The notes below the pieces were generated by a model that searched no databases, was not told where the DNA came from, and saw only the letters and a program-made list of their open reading frames with translations. Positions 1-6,647 of a DNA stretch of 33,713 nt are shown here, one piece after another. The stretch comes from an uncultured Lachnospiraceae bacterium (lineage in GTDB: Bacteria; Bacillota; Clostridia; Lachnospirales; Lachnospiraceae), in the NCBI GenBank assembly GCA_947630085.1, contig CANRGP010000018.1, positions 1-33,713 of the forward strand, read 5' to 3'. Numbering within the stretch: the stretch's first letter is position 1; every line of letters starts with the position of its first letter. Made by a program: the position numbers and the translations under genes.

Positions 1-92
1 ATACGCGCCGGGGCATGACTCGCACCTCCGGACATACGCGCCGAGGCATGACTCGCACCTCCGGACATACGCGCCGGGGCGGCACGCACTTC
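1..92. repeat. 33-bp tandem repeat, two full copies plus a diverged third
   Basis: Units begin at 1, 34 and 67 with ATACGCGCC; copies 1 and 2 differ at one base (GGGG versus GAGG). The third copy keeps the first 14 bases and then diverges into the arm of the hairpin that follows. The array begins at the window edge, so its true length is unknown. The unit is a multiple of three, but I see no convincing reading frame with a start and ribosome binding site through it. Confidence 0.9.
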
Positions 93-109
93 CGTGCGGC
101 CGCCCCGGC
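73..109. repeat. Strong GC stem-loop at the end of the 33-bp array
   Basis: The sequence folds as GCCGGGGCGGC(A)CGCAC, loop TTCC, then GTGCGGCCGCCCCGGC, a 16-bp stem with one bulged A. There is no U-run on either side, so it is not a classical intrinsic terminator. It may still end or protect the leftward fructokinase transcript, or an upstream transcript outside the window. Confidence 0.75.
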
Positions 110-177
110 ATTCCGTATCTTCCGTATTTGCAGTTTCGGATCCTGTATCTGACATCCGGGCAGTCTGCCTCCGCCCG

Positions 178-261
178 TCTCTGTTCTGCTTTCACACATC
201 TCTGTCCTGCTTTCGCCCGCCTCTGTCCTGCCTCCGCCTCGTCCCTCCTGTCTCCGTCGCC
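178..261. repeat. Degenerate 21-bp tandem repeat downstream of fructokinase
   Basis: About three to four imperfect 21-bp units of the form TCTCTGTCCTGCTTTCGCCCG lie back to back in the non-coding stretch after the fructokinase stop. The plus-strand ORFs across it lack a ribosome binding site and are composition artefacts. Apart from this repeat and the array before it, I see nothing in 110-279. Confidence 0.6.
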
Positions 262-279
262 GGGCGCCGGACCCGCGGA

Positions 280-1218
280 TCAGCCCGCGATCTCGTCGAG
301 CGTGGGCATAGCCGGGATCGCTCCGTGACGGCTTGTCGTAATGCTCGCAGCGCGATTGGCGAACGCCAGGATCCTTTCCAATTTGCCCACCTCCGGAGCA
401 GCGGGGTCCGAAAGGGCCGACAGCTGGGAAAGAGCCGCTCCAAAGAACGTGTCCCCCGCCCCGTTTGTATCTCCTACCTTGCAGGGAACACCGGGGATCC
501 GCCCGGTATTCCTGCCCATGCGGTAAAAGGCCCCTTTTGCCCCGAGAGTGACCAGGACAAGGCGGATCCCGTAGCGGGCCAGCTCCGCCGTCCCCTCCTC
601 CAGATCCCCGCTTCCTCCGAGAAGCGCCAGCTCCTCGTCGGATACCTTGATCACATCCGCCAGCTCAAGCGGCTCCCTCATGCGGGCCACAGCGGTCTTC
701 TCATCCGGCCACAGAGCCGGGCGGTAGTTCGGATCATAGCTTATAATTGCGCCCAGATCCTTTGCCCTCTTTACCGCGTACAGGGTCGCTTCTCTCTCCG
801 GCTCCGCGGTAAGGCTCACACTTCCGAAATGAAGGATCCTGGTATCTCTCAGCAGATTCTCCGGAACATCGTCGATACCCAGGTTCACATCGGCCCCCGG
901 GTTCCGGTAAAAGGCGAACTGCCTTTCGCCTCCCGCATCCACCGATACAACGGCCAGCGTGGTGCGGAGGAGCGGATCCGTCACGAGTCCCGATATGTCC
1001 ACTCCGTTCTTCCGAAGACATTCCCGGAGCATATCCCCAAAGCTGTCATTTCCGACCTTTCCGATAAACGCGGTCTTCGCCCCCAGCCTGGAGGCCGCCA
1101 CCGCCAGATTCGCCGGCGCTCCTCCCGGATTGGCGTCATAGCAGGGGATCCCCTGCCCGTTTATTCCGCTCTGCGTCAGGTCAACCAGTATCTCACCAAT
1201 AGCCGTAATGTCCGTCAT
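280..1218 (-). CDS. scrK: Fructokinase, PfkB/ribokinase family
   Basis: This cytoplasmic sugar kinase probably phosphorylates fructose released by the GH32 invertase encoded in the same locus. It shows the N-terminal PfkB signature NPGGAPANLAVAASRLG, followed by GKVGNDSFG, and the C-terminal catalytic motif DTNGAGDTFFGAAL with the ATP-site GAGD. Its 312 residues match the usual family length. The ORF track begins at a GTG (1227) that overlaps the yesL stop by 4 bp. I prefer the ATG at 1218, because it begins MTDITAIGEILVDLT as family members usually do and has GGAG eight bases upstream. It is the last gene of the leftward arm. The substrate is inferred from context; other PfkB sugars are possible. 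Confidence 0.9.
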   Translation of the reverse strand: MTDITAIGEILVDLTQSGINGQGIPCYDANPGGAPANLAVAASRLGAKTAFIGKVGNDSFGDMLRECLRKNGVDISGLVTDPLLRTTLAVVSVDAGGERQFAFYRNPGADVNLGIDDVPENLLRDTRILHFGSVSLTAEPEREATLYAVKRAKDLGAIISYDPNYRPALWPDEKTAVARMREPLELADVIKVSDEELALLGGSGDLEEGTAELARYGIRLVLVTLGAKGAFYRMGRNTGRIPGVPCKVGDTNGAGDTFFGAALSQLSALSDPAAPEVGKLERILAFANRAASITTSRHGAIPAMPTLDEIAG

Positions 1219-1223
1219 ATCAT

Positions 1224-1979
1224 TCACTCCAATCCTTTCTCCTTGATCTGTTCTTCCACGCGAAAAGCCTCATTCAGCCTGTCATACAGCAGAAAAAGCG
1301 ATACGAACATAATATACCATACTCCCAGGAACGGGACTAGAAAAGCCGACCAGGGAAGCAGAAGGACGGTGACCGTCCACCAGACCATCTGCAGAAGAGA
1401 AGCCCCCAGGACCCGCAGGGGATATTTGAGGATAAACAAAATGCAGTTTTTAAGCTGCAGGGACGGTCTCTGCTCAAACAGGACGGTCTGCGGCCACCAC
1501 ACCGAATAAACCATCAGGACCAGGAGGCAGGAGGCGGCCAGAAGGGCCACGTTTCCGGCGCTCACCGTGCCGGTGCGCCACATTACCATTCCCGAGAAGA
1601 GAAGGAATCCTAGGAAGACTCCGCCTGTCGCCCCGGGAAGCAGGCTGCTTCGCCAGTTCTGCTTCATGGATCTGACAAAAGCGAACCAGAACCAGATCTC
1701 GGAATCGCGCATCCTCCGCAGCAGGAAGTCATACATGGCGGCGATCCCCCAGGAGGCGATCATGCCTCCCAGGGCGGCGGCGGGGATCAGGACCAGAAGG
1801 CTCCCGCAAAGCAGCGCATATCCGACTCCCAGCGCATAGGGGATACACAGTCCCAGCGTGATGAAATCCATCAGGATCATCTGCTTGAAATCCCGTTCCA
1901 GAAGTTCACGGTAGCGGGCAAAGCCATACCGTCTCCCCGGCGGGAGCCGGCTGTCGTCGTCCGGGAAAAAAAGTCCCAT
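1224..1979 (-). CDS. YesL-like (DUF624) membrane protein
   Basis: This is a 251-residue integral membrane protein with about five hydrophobic segments, resembling the YesL/DUF624 family. That family is repeatedly encoded beside Lpl/Ytc-type sugar ABC transporters, as here, but its molecular role is not established. The N-terminus reads MGLFFPDDDSRLPPGRR, followed by a charged stretch (YRELLERDFKQM) and the first helix. The stop overlaps the upstream GTG of the fructokinase by 4 bp, and it starts 3 bp after the stop of the preceding lipoprotein gene, so the arm is translationally coupled. A transporter accessory or sensory role is inference only. Confidence 0.75.
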   Translation of the reverse strand: MGLFFPDDDSRLPPGRRYGFARYRELLERDFKQMILMDFITLGLCIPYALGVGYALLCGSLLVLIPAAALGGMIASWGIAAMYDFLLRRMRDSEIWFWFAFVRSMKQNWRSSLLPGATGGVFLGFLLFSGMVMWRTGTVSAGNVALLAASCLLVLMVYSVWWPQTVLFEQRPSLQLKNCILFILKYPLRVLGASLLQMVWWTVTVLLLPWSAFLVPFLGVWYIMFVSLFLLYDRLNEAFRVEEQIKEKGLE

Positions 1980-1982
1980 ATC

Positions 1983-2585
1983 TCACTCCTCCTCTCCCGC
2001 GTAATGGAGCCCCGAAAGAAATTTTTCCAGAAGCGCGGACGGCTCTTCGTCGCCTTCTTCACGGAAAAGAAGCTCCGCGCAGACCGCCGTATCCCCGTAT
2101 GTGCCGAAAGCCGCCGCTCCACGGGTATACGGGTTATCCTCTCCGCTCTCCAGAAGCGGAAGGATCCTGTACGTCTTTCCGGCACAGACAACGGAAGCGG
2201 AATCGCCGCAGCGGTAATTTTCCTCCTCGCGCAGCTGCCAGTCCTCAATCTGTGCTTTCGCTCTGTCCTCGTCCCCGCTCCGGCTGATGAGAAGCCAGAT
2301 CTGCGCGTCATACAGAACGGCGTCCTCGCCGTCCGCATTTTCGATGCTCTCCCCTTCGCCCCGCGTCCATGTCACATAATACAGGCCCGATGCGCCGAGC
2401 ACATCTTTATTTTCGCTGACAGCAAAGCCCTCTATGGGTTCCACAGCCAGCACATCTCCTACCGCGGTCCACTCTTCATTCCATTCCACGGAGCCTTTCC
2501 CGTCCGGGGCGCTGCATCCGCCCAGGATCGCGGTCAAAAGGAGGAAAAGCGGAAGCATTCTGAGTATGTAACGTTTCATTTTCAT
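1983..2585 (-). CDS. Lipoprotein of unknown function in the sucrose locus
   Basis: I do not recognise the family. The 200-residue product starts MKMKRYILRM, has a hydrophobic signal segment and a lipobox ending ILGGC (Cys24), so it is probably anchored outside the membrane. The mature part is acidic, with no catalytic motif I can identify. The ATG at 2585 was chosen over the track start (2630) because it overlaps the upstream stop as ATGA and places the signal peptide at the N-terminus. It lies between a one-helix membrane protein and a YesL-like protein, suggesting the three act together at the envelope beside the sugar transporter. Confidence 0.75.
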   Translation of the reverse strand: MKMKRYILRMLPLFLLLTAILGGCSAPDGKGSVEWNEEWTAVGDVLAVEPIEGFAVSENKDVLGASGLYYVTWTRGEGESIENADGEDAVLYDAQIWLLISRSGDEDRAKAQIEDWQLREEENYRCGDSASVVCAGKTYRILPLLESGEDNPYTRGAAAFGTYGDTAVCAELLFREEGDEEPSALLEKFLSGLHYAGEEE

Positions 2586-3319
2586 GGCAGCACAGCCCCT
2601 TCCGTCAGTTTTTTCCACAGGCGTTCGCACGCCTGCCTGTTCGCATCATCCTTCTCATCGACAAATCCCCGTCTCCCCAGGTAAAGCCCCTCTACCAGGC
2701 TGCTGTTCTCTCCCGTCCGCCTTTGCCCGAAGATCTCGCTGGTATACTCTCCCAGCTCCATTTCCGAAAGAACCGGGCAGGAAGACCAGAGATATGCCTT
2801 GTCGGAGACGTCATAATCTCCGTCCTCCGGCAGATGTCCGTCCGGTCCCGCCAGGACCTGGTAAGCCAGCTGCAGTCTGCGGGGATCGTCGGTCAGGAAA
2901 AAATAGCTTTCGCCGGAAGTAATGTCCGCCGCCAGGGTCACGCTGGCCGCGGCTCCGTATTCCGCGCTCTGCAGATCATCCGGAGAGCCTGTGATATAAG
3001 AGCGGATCTCCACCGTCACACTGCCGTCCCCGTTCACGTCCTCCCCGAAAGCGGCAAGTCCTTTTTCCAGCGCCTCGACCGTGCTGTCAGGCAGCGGATA
3101 TTCCGCCACATAAGCTACCAGATAATCCGGTTTTATTTTTCCTATCCCCAGCGCGTTCCACAAGATCCCGCCCACGATCAATACGGCCGTAACGCCTGCC
3201 GCGATCCAGAGCTTATTGTAATAGAACCAGTTGGCCGCTTTTTCCTTGGGTGTGAGCGGCGGAGGCGGCGGGGCCGGTTTCACATCCCGGCACTGCCATT
3301 TCATATACTCGCTTGCCAT
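2582..3319 (-). CDS. Membrane-anchored protein of unknown function in the sucrose locus
   Basis: The family is not recognised. The 245-residue product has a proline-rich cytoplasmic stretch (PAPPPPPLTPKEK, about residues 15-27), one transmembrane helix at about 37-58 and a presumably extracellular domain of roughly 185 residues. Near residue 94 it carries DVNGDGSVTVE, which looks like a dockerin/EF-hand calcium loop, though only one copy is visible. The start at 3319 has AAGGAG seven bases upstream, 11 codons after the track start. The gene follows the LacI-type regulator by 4 bp and overlaps the next lipoprotein start by 4 bp, so the genes are one unit. Confidence 0.75.
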   Translation of the reverse strand: MASEYMKWQCRDVKPAPPPPPLTPKEKAANWFYYNKLWIAAGVTAVLIVGGILWNALGIGKIKPDYLVAYVAEYPLPDSTVEALEKGLAAFGEDVNGDGSVTVEIRSYITGSPDDLQSAEYGAAASVTLAADITSGESYFFLTDDPRRLQLAYQVLAGPDGHLPEDGDYDVSDKAYLWSSCPVLSEMELGEYTSEIFGQRRTGENSSLVEGLYLGRRGFVDEKDDANRQACERLWKKLTEGAVLP

Positions 3320-3323
3320 ATCG

Positions 3324-4313
3324 TTACTCCTTCGTTGTGCCGCCGCAGGCATAATGCACCGGAAGGCATATCAGGGACGGCGCGCTGGTCTGTCCCTTTT
3401 CCAGGACCAGATTCACACAGGTCTCGGCGATCTCGTCCAGCGGCTGGACGATCGTGGAACAGAACAGATCCAGATCTCCGAAGCTCCTCACGCCGTCAAA
3501 GCCGATCAGCTGCACGTCCTCCGGAACCCGGACGCCCATTTTCCGCAGAGATCCCAGGATCTGATAGGCCAGGGTATCGGTAACGCAGAAGATCCCGTCG
3601 AAGTCCAGCTTTCCTTCATGGAAGTGCTCGTTCAGAAAATCTTCAAACGCGGAATACGGAGTGCCGTCATCCACGATCTTCAGCGTATACGGAACATCCA
3701 TAGCCTCGCAGGCGCTGATAAAGCCTTCCTTTCTCTTATTGGGTTCATTGGTCAGGCGGGAACCGATCCTCATAAACGCCAGGCTCCGGCATCCGTTCTC
3801 CACCAGCTTCTCGGCCGCCATACGTCCTCCGCCATAATTGTCAGAGGCCACGCAGGGAATATGGGCCCCGAAATACCGGTCGATGGACACCAGCGGCAGA
3901 TTCTCGGAAACCTTGAGGTCCGGGTTATAGGACAGGCAGATGATCCCGTCCACCTTCTGCTGCTCGGCAAGGATCACATACTCCTGCTCCTGGGTGGGGT
4001 CATAGTCCGTAGCATAAAGAAGCATCCGGTGCCGCCTGGCCGTAAGGGCTTTGTTGATGCAGTTCACCAGCTTTGCGAAAAACGGACTGATAAGATTGGG
4101 AACCATAACGGCCACCGTAAAGGTCTTGTTGGTCTTTAAGCCCTTGGCGTAGCTGTTCACCCGATAATTCAGCTTGGCGACCGCCTCCTCCACCCTTACC
4201 CTGTAGCTCTCCCCTACGGGAATGCCGTTGATGACCTTTGATACGGTCCCCAGCGCCACTCCGGCCTCGCGGGCCACGTCCTTCATAGTAGGGGCAGAAT
4301 TGATCTCAGACAT
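3324..4313 (-). CDS. LacI/GalR-family transcriptional regulator
   Basis: The 329-residue protein has the LacI helix-turn-helix at about residues 9-30 (MKDVAREAGVALGTVSKVING), the hinge region and a periplasmic-binding-protein-like effector domain (VAVMVPNLISPFFAKLVNCI, then FDGIFCVTDTLAYQILGSL and VQLIGFDGV). The start has GAGGTGAAG just upstream. It probably represses the divergent transporter genes and its own arm in response to a sucrose-derived ligand; that role is inferred from position between the two arms. Candidate operators with TGAAACGTT lie in the shared upstream region. It could instead sense a different glycan, since ligand specificity is not readable here. Confidence 0.92.
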   Translation of the reverse strand: MSEINSAPTMKDVAREAGVALGTVSKVINGIPVGESYRVRVEEAVAKLNYRVNSYAKGLKTNKTFTVAVMVPNLISPFFAKLVNCINKALTARRHRMLLYATDYDPTQEQEYVILAEQQKVDGIICLSYNPDLKVSENLPLVSIDRYFGAHIPCVASDNYGGGRMAAEKLVENGCRSLAFMRIGSRLTNEPNKRKEGFISACEAMDVPYTLKIVDDGTPYSAFEDFLNEHFHEGKLDFDGIFCVTDTLAYQILGSLRKMGVRVPEDVQLIGFDGVRSFGDLDLFCSTIVQPLDEIAETCVNLVLEKGQTSAPSLICLPVHYACGGTTKE

Positions 4314-4378
4314 TCACTTCACCTCGTTCATTCTCTTCTCACAGGCCACGCTCCCCTGTGAAATGAAATACGCGCACG

Positions 4379-4390
4379 ATTTCATGAAAT
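4379..4390. promoter_or_regulatory. Perfect 12-bp palindrome at the regulator transcription start
   Basis: ATTTCATGAAAT reads identically on both strands and sits directly downstream of the -10 of the regulator's promoter. That position would suit autorepression. Its centre (CATG) differs from the ACGT centre of the other two candidate operators, so it may bind another factor. Confidence 0.4.
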
Positions 4391-4391
4391 G

Positions 4392-4420
4392 AGTGTAGCA
4401 TATTTCACCGCATTTGTAAA
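4392..4420 (-). promoter_or_regulatory. Promoter of the LacI-type regulator and leftward arm
   Basis: On the minus strand TTTACA (-35, 5 of 6 to consensus), a 17-bp spacer and TACACT (-10, 4 of 6) lie about 80 bp upstream of the regulator start codon. Confidence 0.65.
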
Positions 4421-4437
4421 GAGGTTTTGTCATTTTT

Positions 4438-4454
4438 TATGAAACGTTTTCGCT
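4438..4454. promoter_or_regulatory. Candidate LacI-family operator 1
   Basis: TATGAAACGTTTTCGCT contains TGAAAC-GTTTTC, close to the CG-centred palindromes bound by LacI-family proteins. It lies between the two divergent promoters. It also partly resembles a CcpA cre site, so catabolite control is an alternative. Confidence 0.5.
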
Positions 4455-4547
4455 CTGAGAGGGTCGTTATATTGCACAATTACTGTTGACTTTTTTGTGC
4501 AATCTGTCAAAATATCAGATTTGCACAAAAAGTTTTCCAAATAATGA

Positions 4548-4577
4548 TTGACTTGACCGGGCATTATGTGCTATTGT
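4548..4577 (+). promoter_or_regulatory. Promoter of the sugar ABC transporter genes
   Basis: TTGACT (-35), an 18-bp spacer and TATTGT (-10) predict transcription starting near 4584, giving a leader of about 150 bases before the first permease. A second TTGACT upstream near 4486 lacks a good -10. Confidence 0.55.
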
Positions 4578-4588
4578 TTATGTGTTCA

Positions 4589-4605
4589 GGAAATAACGTT
4601 TCACG
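4589..4605. promoter_or_regulatory. Candidate LacI-family operator 2
   Basis: AACGTTTCA at 4595-4603 is the inverted form of the TGAAACGTT found in operator 1, placed just after the predicted start of the transporter transcript. This is a typical position for steric repression. Confidence 0.5.
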
Positions 4606-4713
4606 CAAAGCAGCCTTTTCTCCGGTACAGGCCGGTGACCCGGCCGGAGGAAGGAGGCACAACCCGGAACCGAAGGGGATTTTCCCATTTCCCCGGAGGT
4701 TACTTTAATCATT
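4604..4713 (+). other. Leader of the ABC transporter transcript with two small stem-loops
   Basis: The 5' leader contains GGCCGG-TGAC-CCGGCC and a second fold pairing GGGGA with TTCCCC, the latter just before a GGAGG. No long U-run follows, so I do not call a terminator. The significance is unknown. Confidence 0.35.
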
Positions 4714-4734
4714 ATGAAGGAGGGAGTTTTCAGC

Positions 4735-5694
4735 GTGACTAATCCATCAGCAATTACCAAACAGCGCGGCGCCGGTCCCGGCTCGCCCGCTCCCCACGGC
4801 AAGACCCTGGGAAAACGAATCATTCAGTCATGGCAGCTTTACCTTTTGCTTCTGGTCCCTGTCGTGATCACGATCATTTACAAGTACATACCCATGTACG
4901 GCATACAGATCGCCTTCCGCGATTATGTGCCCAGCAGAGGATTTTTCGGCAGCGAATGGGTAGGGCTGGAATGGTTTGAGCGTTTTTTCACCGCCCCCAC
5001 GTTCAAGCGGATGATTGTTAATACGGTGAAGCTGAGCCTGTACGGCCTGCTCTGGAGCTTTCCGATGCCGATCATCCTGGCGCTTGCCATCAACCAGCTC
5101 CGCTTCAAGCGTTTTAAGCGCGTGGTGCAGACCGTTCTCTATGCGCCCCACTTTATCTCAATCATGGTGGTCTGCGGTATGCTTCGCATCTTTCTCTCCC
5201 CCTACGGCGGACTGATCAATCTGCTTCTGGGCGGACAGCATATCGACTTTATGACCGACCCGGGATATTTCCGTACCATCTATATCGCCTCAGGGATCTG
5301 GCAGGACGCAGGATGGGGAACCATCATCTATCTGGCCACGCTCTCCGCGGTGGATCCCGGGCTGTACGAAGCAGCCAAGATCGACGGTGCCTCCCTGTTC
5401 CAGCGCATCAAGAGCATCGACATCCCCATGCTGGTCCCCATGATCGTTCTCCAGCTCATCATGAGCGCGGGCGGCATCATGAGCGTAGGCTTTGAAAAGG
5501 TCTTCCTGCTTCAGACTCAGCTGAACAAGGCGACAAGCGACGTGATCGCGGTCTACGTTTACGAACAGGGTATCGTAAATCACGCATACAGCTACTCTAC
5601 GGCAATCGGCCTGTTCAACACGGTCATCAACATCATCCTGCTGCTGGTCGTCAACAAGATCGCCAAAAAAGCGGCTGACGTGAGCTTTGTATAG
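4735..5694 (+). CDS. Sugar ABC transporter permease 1 (CUT1, LplB/YteP type)
   Basis: This inner-membrane subunit of a carbohydrate importer has about six transmembrane helices and the permease EAA loop EAAKIDGASLFQRIKSIDIPML, which docks the ATPase. It matches the LplB-type subfamily (YLLLLVPVVITIIYKYIPMYGIQIAFRDY). I prefer the GTG at 4735, because AAGGAGGGAG precedes it at a good distance, whereas the track ATG at 4714 overlaps that same Shine-Dalgarno. It is followed by permease 2 after 11 bp and by the binding-protein gene. No ATPase gene occurs here, so a shared MsmX-type ATPase is inferred. Confidence 0.9.
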   Translation: MTNPSAITKQRGAGPGSPAPHGKTLGKRIIQSWQLYLLLLVPVVITIIYKYIPMYGIQIAFRDYVPSRGFFGSEWVGLEWFERFFTAPTFKRMIVNTVKLSLYGLLWSFPMPIILALAINQLRFKRFKRVVQTVLYAPHFISIMVVCGMLRIFLSPYGGLINLLLGGQHIDFMTDPGYFRTIYIASGIWQDAGWGTIIYLATLSAVDPGLYEAAKIDGASLFQRIKSIDIPMLVPMIVLQLIMSAGGIMSVGFEKVFLLQTQLNKATSDVIAVYVYEQGIVNHAYSYSTAIGLFNTVINIILLLVVNKIAKKAADVSFV

Positions 5695-5705
5695 GAGGTG
5701 ACGGC

Positions 5706-6596
5706 ATGAAAGCAAAAGCAAAAACCCTCGGACTCTCCGACAGAGTCAGCGACATTATCCTGGTGGTCCTGTGTTCCCTGATCCTTCTGATCGTCGCCTA
5801 TCCGCTTTATTATGTGCTGGTAGCCTCGGTCTCCAACCCCTATGACGTATACGCGGGCAAGACCTTCCTCTTCCCCAGCCAGTTTACGCTGGAGGGATAT
5901 GCTTCGGTGTTCTCCGACCCTCAGATCTTCAACGGGCTCAAGAACTCCATTATCTACACGGTGATCGGGACCGTTTTTTCCGTGGTCATGGTATACTGCG
6001 TCGCATTCCCGCTCAGCCGAAAGGATCTGCCCGGACGCAAATGGATCAGTATCTTTTTCATCATTACCATGTACTTCGGCGGCGGTCTGATCCCCACCTA
6101 TCTGGTCGTCCGCGATACCGGCCTTCTGAACAATATGTGGGCCCTGTTCCTTCCCGGCGGCGTTGCGATGGGAAATGTAATCCTTGTGCGGAACTTCTTT
6201 GAGAACAACATCCCCAACGAGCTGATGGAGGCCGCCAAGATCGACGGTGCGGACAACATGACGGTCTTCCTGCGGGTCATCATCCCCTTAAGCCGTCCCA
6301 TCATGGCAGTTATGGTGGTGTTCTCCATGGTTGCCTTCTGGAACGACTGGTTCACCGCCCTGATCTATCTGAAGCCCGAGCAGGCGCCGCTTCCCCTGGT
6401 ACTCAGAAGCCTGCTCATCGCGAGCTCGGCTTCCAAGGAGGCAGTGACCGACGTAGGATACGCGGAGCTGAACCGCATCACGGAAATGATCAAGTTCTCC
6501 TCGATCATCGTAGCGGCGGCCCCGATGCTCATCATCTATCCGTTTGTCCAGAAATACTTTGAGCAGGGCTTTATGAGCGGAGCCGTAAAAGGCTGA
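5706..6596 (+). CDS. Sugar ABC transporter permease 2 (CUT1, LplC/YtcP type)
   Basis: This 296-residue partner permease has about six helices and its own EAA loop, EAAKIDGADNMTVFLRVIIPLS. Typical subfamily segments include YPLYYVLVASVSNPYDVYAGK and MYFGGGLIPTYLVVRDTGLLNN. A strong AGGAGGTGA precedes the ATG. It pairs with permease 1 to form the membrane channel for the sugar captured by the downstream lipoprotein. Sucrose or short fructans are the likely substrates, from the neighbouring invertase and fructokinase. Confidence 0.92.
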   Translation: MKAKAKTLGLSDRVSDIILVVLCSLILLIVAYPLYYVLVASVSNPYDVYAGKTFLFPSQFTLEGYASVFSDPQIFNGLKNSIIYTVIGTVFSVVMVYCVAFPLSRKDLPGRKWISIFFIITMYFGGGLIPTYLVVRDTGLLNNMWALFLPGGVAMGNVILVRNFFENNIPNELMEAAKIDGADNMTVFLRVIIPLSRPIMAVMVVFSMVAFWNDWFTALIYLKPEQAPLPLVLRSLLIASSASKEAVTDVGYAELNRITEMIKFSSIIVAAAPMLIIYPFVQKYFEQGFMSGAVKG

Positions 6597-6647
6597 TCCG
6601 CAGTCCGTTTCCCGAATGTTATTCATCAAAATAAGGAGAGAATAAAA

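Noticed and set aside
94-1509. 471-residue plus-strand ORF over the repeats
   Set aside because: It lies opposite fructokinase and yesL; the N-terminal part is simply translation of the 21-bp repeat.
4604-4713. Riboswitch or attenuator before the sugar permeases
   Set aside because: Stem-loops are small, lack a U-run and match no riboswitch class that I know.
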